This document shows positions 11,942 to 20,100 of a DNA stretch of 25,333 bases, piece after piece. A program made the translations under genes and the position numbers. Numbering within the stretch: the first letter of the stretch is position 1; each line of letters begins with the position of its first letter. The stretch is from a virus. Location: the IMG/VR virus record IMGVR_UViG_3300043436_000717, positions 1 to 25,333 of that record; one strand, given 5' to 3'. The notes beneath the pieces were generated by a model, which did not search any database, was not told the origin of the DNA, and was given only the letters and a program-made list of their open reading frames with translations.

Positions 11942-12171
11942 CAGAATACGAATTAGAATTGAATTCTCAGGATCTAGGAGAGATCATTGAGATACTTAGG
12001 GTGCAACACTTCAGGATGCACGCTGAACCATTCGCTCAGAAGATCGGAATGAAAGAAAATGTTCTGCTATCTGTAGAAGAAGGTCGAGGACCACACGGAT
12101 TACTCGCCTTAAAGAAAATTAATGATACCTTCCACAATGTGAAGGTTACATTTAAGGTCCAAATTAATTAG
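11938..12171 (+). CDS. Probable XRE-type HTH protein
   Basis: 77 residues. Residues 31-65 (PFAQKIGMKENVLLSVEEGR, then LLALKKINDTF) follow the Cro/CI helix-turn-helix pattern, with the two helices and the 'E-x-G' turn in the usual places. An N-terminal EYELELNSQDLGEIIEILR segment precedes it. A DNA-binding regulator is likely, and the palindromes at 9091 and 10827-10879 are possible targets. It is the last + strand gene; its stop (12169-12171) overlaps the stop of the convergent minus strand gene by two bases. Confidence 0.65.
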   Translation: MTEYELELNSQDLGEIIEILRVQHFRMHAEPFAQKIGMKENVLLSVEEGRGPHGLLALKKINDTFHNVKVTFKVQIN

Positions 12172-12305
12172 CGACCTTGCCCTATGTTTCGCTTAACGTA
12201 GTTCTTAGAACCCTTAATTTTAGAAGACTTGGATTTCGCATGAGTTCCAGGTCTTTTCTTTTTAGGGGTTTCTAATTTAGTGCCAGTGTTAATCTGCTTT
12301 GCCAT
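12168..12305 (-). CDS. 45-residue basic phage protein
   Basis: MAKQINTGTKLETPKKKRPG is followed by THAKSKSSKIKGSKNYVKRN and IGQGR. The very basic KRPG-HAK-KSSK-KGSKNY-K-GQGR composition is a small conserved protein I associate with Bacteroidetes phages, probably binding nucleic acid. Function unknown. Its ATG overlaps the stop of the upstream gene by one base (TAATG), and its stop overlaps the convergent + strand gene. Confidence 0.65.
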   Translation of the reverse strand: MAKQINTGTKLETPKKKRPGTHAKSKSSKIKGSKNYVKRNIGQGR

Positions 12306-12586
12306 TACTTAAAGAATTTGCGTTTTTTGTCAGCACGATTCTTAGATTGTGACTGACTAATGGTTTTAGTTTTAGACGTGTGTGCGACATCTTTGCCATC
12401 TCCGTTACCATGAGTTCCATTTTCACGATTAATCGCCTGTAAAACGGCTCTATATCGTTTTCTAGAGGGTGTATCTTGATACTTAGTATCGTAAGCCACC
12501 TTTTTCTTACGAGCTTCAGGGTTCTCCTGATAGTATTTAGCACTTTTTGACTTACCTGTCTTTGTGCCTGCTAACTTATTTCTCAT
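12305..12586 (-). CDS. Small basic HNH-like/DUF phage protein
   Basis: 93 residues, strongly basic. The N-terminus GTKTGKSKSAKYYQENPEAR is followed by RYRAVLQAINRENGTHGNGDGKD, then VAH and later SQSKNRADKK. The GNGDGKDVxH...SxSxNR pattern recurs in small virion-associated or HNH-like phage proteins (where D and H would bind metal), but the HNH core is incomplete. Phage assembly or DNA-handling roles are guesses. TAATG junctions at both ends place it in the lysis operon. Confidence 0.65.
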   Translation of the reverse strand: MRNKLAGTKTGKSKSAKYYQENPEARKKKVAYDTKYQDTPSRKRYRAVLQAINRENGTHGNGDGKDVAHTSKTKTISQSQSKNRADKKRKFFK

Positions 12587-13164
12587 TAGAATTCATTTAT
12601 TAGACAGTAGCTAACTGACTTCTCAGTCTTTAGCAGTTTGATAATCGTTTTGTACTTGTCTACGTTGTTCACTACTTGGCAACCAGCTGACCACCAGCCG
12701 ATGTTAGTTCCTGATGGTTTACTCAGATCGTAAGTGTTTGGGTGGAAATTGATCCCGAAATAACCTTCCTGAAGCTTTCCTTGCTCTTCTGATTTATCAT
12801 CCTTGTCGGTGTCTCTGTATACCTTAACCTTTGCCCCCAATTGTAATAAGGCTTCGACCTTTCCTTGGTGCTTACCAAACTTCCATACATTATAGTACCA
12901 CTCCTCTGATTTGAGGACACCAGCTCCGTCTTTGTTAACTTTTTCAAACTGCTTTAGTGTAGGTGTTCCAGGATTCGTAGTTCCTGAGGTTACTATAATG
13001 AATTCTTCCCCCTTGAATAAATAAAATTTGTCATCAAATGAGTTGGGTTTATCTTCATTTGATCGAACACCTAAAAGCCAATAACCTTTAGGTATTTCTT
13101 TGAATGATTTGAGTTCCTTAACTCTAGCAAGTAACTCCTTATCAGTAAATGTTCTTACCGCCAT
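12586..13164 (-). CDS. L,D-transpeptidase-fold lysis enzyme
   Basis: 192 residues. The C-terminal half has H141 in GINFHPNTYD and then SAGCQVV with Ser159, Gly161 and Cys162. The spacing H-x17-S-x-G-C fits the L,D-transpeptidase (YkuD) signature, in which the cysteine is the nucleophile acting on peptidoglycan cross-links. The remainder is a beta-rich domain. In a lysis cassette directly after a holin, the protein most likely cleaves host peptidoglycan (endolysin), and similar genes are found at this position in Bacteroidetes phages. There is no signal peptide, so it needs the holin for release. Cleavage activity is inferred; it could instead remodel peptide bonds. Confidence 0.75.
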   Translation of the reverse strand: MAVRTFTDKELLARVKELKSFKEIPKGYWLLGVRSNEDKPNSFDDKFYLFKGEEFIIVTSGTTNPGTPTLKQFEKVNKDGAGVLKSEEWYYNVWKFGKHQGKVEALLQLGAKVKVYRDTDKDDKSEEQGKLQEGYFGINFHPNTYDLSKPSGTNIGWWSAGCQVVNNVDKYKTIIKLLKTEKSVSYCLINEF

Positions 13165-13598
13165 TTGTCACTTTCTGTTTTGAGACCTGTAACAAACTTC
13201 TTAAATGAAGCAAAAATATCTTTACCAGTTACATCTTTGTAGTTCTCATTAATGCTTTTCACTTCTGTAAAAACTAAAAATAGAGCTATCGCTTTTGTCA
13301 GCAACAACTCTATAGCAATAAAATGAGCAATAATATCTCCTGCAATGTACTTTTCTACTAAGAAGAAAAATGAAATAGCTCCTGCATATATACAAGCCTT
13401 AACAGCCGTTCTGTAGAATCCTTGACTTTGGATTACATCCCAAAATTTAGCATCTGTATTTTCTCTTCTTTTATAGGATCTCCATACGCCAAAACAAACG
13501 TCTAAAAGAATAGCAATAAGGGCGATAGTCATTAGGGGCTTCACCGGAGCGAAGATAGTAAGGATTCCAGACAAAGCAAGTAGTGTGTTAGTTTTCAT
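13155..13598 (-). CDS. Holin
   Basis: 147 residues with three or four membrane helices: about 5-17, 20-38 (MTIALIAILLDVCFGVW), 65-82 (TAVKACIYAGAISFFFLV) and 88-112 (IIAHFIAIELLLTKAIALFLVF), followed by a charged cytoplasmic tail. The arrangement (LLDVCFGVWRSYKRRE after the second helix) resembles phage holins of the holin_4 type. It would open the inner membrane at the set time, allowing the enzyme encoded next to reach peptidoglycan. It overlaps the lysis enzyme gene by ten bases and the spanin-like gene by four. Confidence 0.75.
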   Translation of the reverse strand: MKTNTLLALSGILTIFAPVKPLMTIALIAILLDVCFGVWRSYKRRENTDAKFWDVIQSQGFYRTAVKACIYAGAISFFFLVEKYIAGDIIAHFIAIELLLTKAIALFLVFTEVKSINENYKDVTGKDIFASFKKFVTGLKTESDKWR

Positions 13599-14023
13599 AT
13601 CAGCTTTCTATATAACTTATAGGCAAAGTATACAATAGCAAAAATAATCAAAAATGCTAATGTATTGTTTAGGAGCTTCTTCCACCAAGGGTACTTCTCA
13701 TAGTACTTAATCGGCACTTTGCGCTCTACCACTTTAGTTATATAGATTGGATCGCATTTGCCTTGCACGTAAACTTTTTTCTCTCTAGGTACGTACCAGG
13801 TCTTAACTGTCACTCTGTCTTTGGTGATAGTGATGGTATCAGTCAATTCTTTTAGCGTAACCACAGTGTCAACCTCAACTTTTGGTATGTAGATTGATAT
13901 TGTGTCACGAACAGTGACTGTGTCTGTTGTTAAAAGGTAAGGGTATTTAGTAACAAGGCGTGTAAACCTTTTTTGAGGAGAACACGCCATGAGTACTAAT
14001 AGTATAGGTAATAATTTATACAT
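13595..14023 (-). CDS. Unimolecular spanin-like lipoprotein
   Basis: 142 residues. The N-terminus MYKLLPILLVLMACSPQ is a lipoprotein signal with Cys14 in an L-M-A-C lipobox. The middle is a periplasmic Thr/Val-rich beta-type region, and residues 118-136 (about LLNNTLAFLIIFAIVYFAY) form a C-terminal membrane helix with a basic end (YRKLI). A lipid anchor in the outer membrane joined to an inner-membrane helix is the topology of u-spanins such as T1 gp11, which destroy the outer membrane after peptidoglycan loss. The gene follows the holin in the cassette in reverse order of position, sharing a four-base overlap. Sorting of the lipoprotein is predicted, not shown. Confidence 0.75.
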   Translation of the reverse strand: MYKLLPILLVLMACSPQKRFTRLVTKYPYLLTTDTVTVRDTISIYIPKVEVDTVVTLKELTDTITITKDRVTVKTWYVPREKKVYVQGKCDPIYITKVVERKVPIKYYEKYPWWKKLLNNTLAFLIIFAIVYFAYKLYRKLI

Positions 14024-14360
14024 TCGGAGTTGGAGGTGTATTCCAGGCTGGTGGAAGTGTTACAACAACCGGGTTGATTTGTAAGTCAATATTCTCCTGA
14101 AGACTTGCAGTCATCGCAGGAACATCTAACTCTGCTTCCAACCATCCAACAACTTGCTCCTCTGTAAGTTGATCGTATGGAGTAAAGTTTTCCGGATCAG
14201 GCATACCTACTGATGTAGCACCATAAGTTTCCGCAAAATAATCTTTTTCATCGTGAATCTCATTCCCCTGGAATCTCCAGTGAACAATGATTACAACATC
14301 GTCCATGTTCTCTTCATGAACTCTACACTCCATAGCGGAGATCACCCAATTAGTTACCAT
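14016..14360 (-). CDS. DUF7936-like small phage protein
   Basis: 114 residues: WVISAMECRVHEENMDDVV, IIVHWRFQGNEIHDEKDYFA, FTPYDQLTEEQVVGWLEAEL and a C-terminal NPVVVTLPPAWNTP. This layout of a short beta domain with TPYxxLTExQVxGWL and a Pro/Trp tail recurs in phages (including cyanophages) as a DUF of unknown function, often near tail genes. Its start overlaps the upstream gene by 11 bases. Confidence 0.75.
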   Translation of the reverse strand: MVTNWVISAMECRVHEENMDDVVIIVHWRFQGNEIHDEKDYFAETYGATSVGMPDPENFTPYDQLTEEQVVGWLEAELDVPAMTASLQENIDLQINPVVVTLPPAWNTPPTPNV

Positions 14361-14511
14361 CTTCTTCTCTTAAAACAGTCATTTCTTCTTCAGGCTTTAG
14401 CACTTGAAGCGCAGCCAATACAGTTGAAACATCCTGTAGGTTAAACGATCCTTTTGTAGTTGCTAAGTTGATTGCATCTACTAATACTTGATAAGCTTGT
14501 TCTTTTTTCAT
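14350..14511 (-). CDS. 53-residue phage protein, start of lysis operon
   Basis: MKKEQAYQVLVDAINLATTK is followed by GSFNLQDVSTVLAALQVLK and an acidic end (EEEMTVLREEDGN). I recognise the KEQA...LV.A...A..KG..SL.DA..V..A...L pattern from small proteins near phage tail or lysis genes, of unknown function. It starts 16 bases downstream of a TATATTTG element, so it would be the first gene of the lysis transcript. Confidence 0.6.
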   Translation of the reverse strand: MKKEQAYQVLVDAINLATTKGSFNLQDVSTVLAALQVLKPEEEMTVLREEDGN

Positions 14512-14526
14512 AATTAGATTTTTTTA

Positions 14527-14561
14527 CAAATATAATAAATTTAGTGTAATGGTACCCAAGT
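14527..14561 (-). promoter_or_regulatory. Minus-strand promoter for the lysis operon
   Basis: On the minus strand TATATTTG (14534-14527) matches the Bacteroidetes -7 element exactly. A TTG about 22 bases upstream inside the tail-fibre gene's last codons is a possible -33 element. Transcription would begin a few bases before the ATG at 14511. It would allow lysis genes to be transcribed apart from the tail genes. Confidence 0.6.
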
Positions 14562-17150
14562 ACTTCCGTTATAGACTGTTAATTTATTATTAGTTGTGTC
14601 ATAAACAACCAAACCAGCTGCTGGGGTTGATATAGCATTCATTTCAGTGTTTGTCATTCTTGGAGGAAGGAACCCTTTACTTCTAGATGTAACATCTAAT
14701 ATAGCTGATCTTTCAGGACTCATAGTTCCAACACCCATAGCAGGGCTTTGTAGATTTCCTTGTATTGTAACAAAGTCAATTCTTTGGAAAGAGCTATCTA
14801 CTACGTTAAATATGTGCGACTCTAATGCATAATGTCTATTAGAGTTACCACTATTTATATAAATAGCTTGATTAATGTTCAATAAGTTATTAAGCTGTAT
14901 CAAACCATCATCAAAGACGTTAACTAGTTTTGTTCCAACTGCATTTCTTACAGTTAGGGCAGCTGTGCTACCTGTAGATCCACTTCCATATATCTCAAGT
15001 TTAGCTCCAGGGGAAGTAGTGCCGATGCCTACGTTGCCCCCATCTGAAATACGCATCCTTTCATAACCTGTTGTTGCAAAAACTAATCCATAGTATCCAG
15101 AAAGCTGAACAAGATTAAAGTTTGAACTCAAGCCATAGTGAGCTGTATCAATACCATTTAAACTAAATGAATCTGTAACACCCCATCCAATCTTTGTACC
15201 ATTAATTGAAATATTGCCTGCAACATTTAATTTTGCACCAAATGGATATACTCCAGTATTTGTTGTACCTACTCCAACACTACCACCACCATAAGCTAAG
15301 AACACATTATTATATCTTCCTATGTAAGTGTTACTACCTCCGTCATTAGCAAGATAAAGATTAGCGCTGTCTAAATATCCAACAGCAGATGTTCTATTAT
15401 AAGTTGAATCAGTAATGGTTAGAAAAGTATTTGTGCCTCCTATATGTAATTTTGAGTCTGGAGAATTAACACCAATACCCACATTACCTGAAGGGAATAT
15501 AGTATTACCACCAATAACATTGCCTGCGTATACAGCACTATCAGCACTAAAGTCTGATATATATGTCATTGCTGGTGCATTATTGAACCATATTCCACCC
15601 ATTCCTGGTGGGTTATCTGTAGTTAAGTTTCTATTAGTTTTAACTACTGCTATGCATCTATTGTAATATCTTAACTCTACATAAATAGGTAAATATCTTA
15701 AGTCTCCAGAAATAACAACTGGCGTTCCTATAGATACTTGGAAATTATTAGCACCTGTACCTGACATTTCTACCAAATACTTATTGGCACCTGCTGACCA
15801 ACCGTAAGTGACAAGATATCTTTTCTTTAAACCATCTGAGTAATATTTTTCATAAAGTTCTATCTCAATAATACCTGTCTCATTCCAGTCATTGTAATCA
15901 ATTGTAGCTCTTGCAATTTCATATCTTGTAGCACTTGTACCATCAGCATATAAGATATTTGTAACCATTGTGCTTACACCTCTCTGACGATAAGTACCTA
16001 AAGATCCTTGATTATCAAGAGATGCAATTGGACTTGTTGTACTAATTCCAACAGCACCTGCTGCCGTAATATTTAGTATTTTACTAGCAAAAGAACCACC
16101 TGTATCATTACCAATATGGAGCGTACTACTGTTATCACTAGTTATACCAATCTTCCATGTGTTTATTCCTGGATGATCAATACTATAAGAACCTGATGTA
16201 CTATTTAGTGTTCCTGTTGTTATTACTGTACCATTTATATCTAATTTAGTATATGGACTGGTTGTGCCAATACCTATATTGCCTCCATCTGTAATAGATA
16301 ATCTATTAACCCAACTACCAGACCACGTATAAAAATTGTGACCATTTTGGTCAGCATAATAAGTAATGCCACCACCATTACTATTATCAAGTCTTAGTTC
16401 ACCACCAAAAGAACCATTATAATATAACCCGTTTCCAGATATATTTCCATTTACATCAAGTTTAGTTCCAGGAATAGTTGTACCAATACCAACATTACCA
16501 TTGGCTATCATCCTCATTACCTCAGGACCACCAAGCCCGTTCCATCCTGGACTATTAGATGATCCATTGACATTAAATGCCAATATACCTGTAGTAGCAA
16601 GTCTACTTACACCACCATCTGATGAAAGTGTTGTTGATAGATTTTCTCCATATTCATAAAGTCTTATGGTTGGCGCATCATCTTGTTGGATTAATAAAGT
16701 ATCATAAACAACATGAGCTTTTTGACTATTACTTGAATTTAATATTGCTACCTGAGTAGCATTTACATCAAAGCTTCCTTGAGAAACACTTAATTTATTT
16801 AAAGGATTAGTGCCTCCAATACCTAGATTACCACCAGATGTAAGGTACATTCTAGTATTTCCGTTAGTACCAAAAATAATAGGAGCATTGGCTCTGTTCC
16901 ATACATATCCTTGATTACTACTATCCTGACCATACAACATACTAGTAGAACCTAATGTATTCCCATTACCTGATACTTCTATGTAAGCATTTGTTCCAGC
17001 CCCTCTATAAACAGATATGGCACTAACAGGTGTTGGTGTACCTACTCCTAAATTACCATCAATACCTAAGTCTCCTAATGCAGGATCAGGGTTAGTGGAT
17101 GCACCAACATATATTGAACGGGATTGTATGTTATCAAATCTACTTGACAT
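14541..17150 (-). CDS. Tail-fibre-like repeat protein
   Basis: 869 residues with about eight copies of the 'GNVGIGTTSPGAKLDV' repeat (for example near residues 33, 107, 215, 289 and in the C-terminal third). Such repeats form beta-structured, probably trimeric shafts of Bacteroidetes phage tail fibres. Residues about 385-550 interrupt the series with a non-repetitive globular stretch (RYEIARATIDYNDW, IIEIELYEKYYSDG, PIYVELRYYNRCIAVVKTNR). The end is SRSKGFLPPRMTNTEMNAI and a VVYDTTNNKLTVYNGSTW tip, common at the C-terminus of such proteins. It lacks a peptidase S74 domain. Role in host binding inferred; it follows one base after the larger fibre gene. Confidence 0.8.
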   Translation of the reverse strand: MSSRFDNIQSRSIYVGASTNPDPALGDLGIDGNLGVGTPTPVSAISVYRGAGTNAYIEVSGNGNTLGSTSMLYGQDSSNQGYVWNRANAPIIFGTNGNTRMYLTSGGNLGIGGTNPLNKLSVSQGSFDVNATQVAILNSSNSQKAHVVYDTLLIQQDDAPTIRLYEYGENLSTTLSSDGGVSRLATTGILAFNVNGSSNSPGWNGLGGPEVMRMIANGNVGIGTTIPGTKLDVNGNISGNGLYYNGSFGGELRLDNSNGGGITYYADQNGHNFYTWSGSWVNRLSITDGGNIGIGTTSPYTKLDINGTVITTGTLNSTSGSYSIDHPGINTWKIGITSDNSSTLHIGNDTGGSFASKILNITAAGAVGISTTSPIASLDNQGSLGTYRQRGVSTMVTNILYADGTSATRYEIARATIDYNDWNETGIIEIELYEKYYSDGLKKRYLVTYGWSAGANKYLVEMSGTGANNFQVSIGTPVVISGDLRYLPIYVELRYYNRCIAVVKTNRNLTTDNPPGMGGIWFNNAPAMTYISDFSADSAVYAGNVIGGNTIFPSGNVGIGVNSPDSKLHIGGTNTFLTITDSTYNRTSAVGYLDSANLYLANDGGSNTYIGRYNNVFLAYGGGSVGVGTTNTGVYPFGAKLNVAGNISINGTKIGWGVTDSFSLNGIDTAHYGLSSNFNLVQLSGYYGLVFATTGYERMRISDGGNVGIGTTSPGAKLEIYGSGSTGSTAALTVRNAVGTKLVNVFDDGLIQLNNLLNINQAIYINSGNSNRHYALESHIFNVVDSSFQRIDFVTIQGNLQSPAMGVGTMSPERSAILDVTSRSKGFLPPRMTNTEMNAISTPAAGLVVYDTTNNKLTVYNGSTWVPLH

Positions 17151-17151
17151 C

Positions 17152-20100
17152 TTATATGATTTTCACAAATTTAAAGTTAATAGTGGTGTTAGCAAAGTGA
17201 GAGTAGTTTGCTGATATTTGGAATTTACCGTTACCTCCATCAGCAGCTGTTTCCTCTTTAGTTCTTAAATAAAGAACAGTGCTATTAGCAGCATGCCCCA
17301 TGCGGTGTAGTGCTATCTCTGATGCAGCAGGTGTGCCTGATTGATTAGTTCCACCTTGAAACCAAGTAAATGTTCCTGAATATGTATACTGATAATGCTC
17401 TCCACCTGTAGCATAGTCACTTATATACATATTTACCATCCAAGTACCTGATGTCAATACATTATTTGCTCTTGTAAATATATCTACCCAAGTACCATTT
17501 ACAACTTGACCTACCCAATTAAAATCTACTCTAGCATTAGGAAGTAAATCGTATACAGATGTAGCAGTAGGAACGTCAGAGCTATATGCTATTTTTTTCC
17601 AAGGCATCCAAGTGCTGCCATTGATCTTTGTTCTGCTATATATTTCATTCTCAGTATTACCTGCCCCGTAAGATGTAGCAAGTTGGTGTACCCATCCTGC
17701 ATCTGAATGCCTTTCTACTGTAACATAGAACCAACCAGCATTAGGAGCATTTCCTAAACTGGATCCTGCGTAGAATCCAGCAGTAGTAACATCATTTAAG
17801 TCTCCACCACTAATTTGAATACCTTGGGTATATTGGAACTTATCTACAAATGCTTGACCAGCTACCTCAAATTTAACTCCTGGATTAGTAGTATTAATAC
17901 CTACATTACCATTAGATTTTTTTATATATAATGCTTGAGTACCCGAACCATAAGAATAGAATCCTAAATCTCCTGTTCCAGTATTATTGACTATTTGCCA
18001 ATCTAGAGAATTATCTCTAGTTAGTAGTATTCCACCGTCTGCAGATGAGCTTTTATTTAACCAGAAATAATAACTAGAACTAGAATTTCCATAATTAAAT
18101 CTAAAATCTCCACCATCAACAGCAAGTATACCTTGAGGACTAGTAGTTCCTATTCCAACGTTACCGCTAGTAGTAATATATAATCTATCCCAAGTACCGT
18201 TGGCACCCAATGAGAGAGCATTTCCAGATTGCCCCATGACAATAGCTTTACTACCATCCCATGTTAATGCACCTTGATTTGCGGATGCTCCCCATGCTAA
18301 AACACCGTCACCATTAGCTATAATTTTGCTAGTACCTCCTAAGTTAACTCTAAAGCCGTCTGATGTAGAAGATGCAGTTATATCTAATTTATATGCAGGG
18401 CTAGAAATACCAATACCAAAGTTACCTGAGCCAGTAAGTCTCATTCTTTCAGTACCAGCAGATACGTCATACCAGAATAAGTCTCCATTTGATATTGAAG
18501 ACATATTGTATAAGTGACCTGTTGTAGAGTATAAGTATAAAGAAGCTACATTGCTATTAACAATGCTCATAAGCGTCTCAGTACTGCTCATGTATTTTGT
18601 AGGAGTTGTAGTTCCAATACCTACATCACCTACCCCATTTATTACAACTTTAGATGTATTGTTATAATCATTAAACTTGGCAATAAAAGATCCTGTACCT
18701 AAGTCACCTCCGTTAACCTCAAGACCTATACCACCATCTAATCTATATCCAATAAATCCACCGTTTGCATATACATTACCTATTACAGATAGTTTTTGAG
18801 AAGGAGTATTTGTACCAATTCCTAAATTACCTGTAGATCCTTTAATGATCATTGCATCAAACATAGATCCACCTGTATTCATTAATTGAATACCTAAGTC
18901 TGAATCATAGCCGTTTGATGGATTATAATTTAAAAATCTAATAGTAACAGCAGACTGATCATTATAATTTGACTCTAAGAATGTAAATGGGTTTCCAGCT
19001 GATGGGAATCCTGTTACTTCTATTTTATCATTCCAAACATGGAGTTTAGATGTTGGATTGGTTGTACCAATGCCTACATTACCGTTAGAGGCTAACCTCA
19101 TTGTAAAAGATGCTCCAGTATAGATATCTAAAGGATTAGGACTTTCACAATAAATAAAAGGTCTTCCACCATCAGCCCCTATCCTCATATGATTGACGGT
19201 ATTCTGTCTATACTCAGTAAATGTGCCACTAGGAGCATCCATTGAAAATGTCCTGTATCCACTTATTACTGTCATGGCTGAAGTACCTAATCCTAAGTTA
19301 GCATTAGGATCTAATCTCATTAATTCAGAGTATGATAATGAAGAATATGCTGCAGCAGATCCTGCATAACTAAATATCAAATCTGGTGTTTGATCTCTAT
19401 CATGCTGTATTCTATAGGCAGAAGAAGTATTCACACCTGTATGCGCTACAAACTCTATTTTAGCTCCACCATTAGATGTAGCAGAACTTAAGTAAGAACC
19501 ATCAAAATTATATGTTCCTCTTACACGTAATGATTTTTGAGCACCTGATATGCCTATGTCAACTAATTGTGTAGGATTAGTATTACCTATACCAAGTTGC
19601 CCGATAGAATTCCATAGCCCTTTGTAGAATCCAGCACCTTCAAAGTAATGACTTCCTACAGTTCTATAGTAAGAGTCACTATTATAATATCCTAAATAAT
19701 CTCCTGCTCCAGATCCAAAATATATTGTAGCACCAAGAGAAGAATTTTGAAGTCTTAAGTTACCTACTACATCTAGTTTTTCAGCTGGAGAAGCAGTACC
19801 AATACCTACATTAGTCCCATTGTCATAAAGAACACCTGTGCTAATATTAGAAGATGATGTCCATCTTGCAACATAGTTAGCAGAACCTGTACCTGTGACA
19901 GGATTTGTTATAACATCTTGATACTGAGGTATGTTTAATGTACTACCAATCAAAGTGGCAGGTCCACTTGTACCTGTAGTAGTAAGTGTTATTGCATTCT
20001 GCTTATTGTTGAAAGTGTTCCAATCAAAATAACTAAGGTAACCATCTGTAAATGGTGTTGCCTGAGTAATGCCAATAGTACCACTACCTGTTATAGTACC

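Noticed and set aside
12289-12543. 84-residue minus strand frame
   Set aside because: Out-of-frame shadow of the basic protein at 12305-12586, whose family pattern and TAATG junctions are clear.
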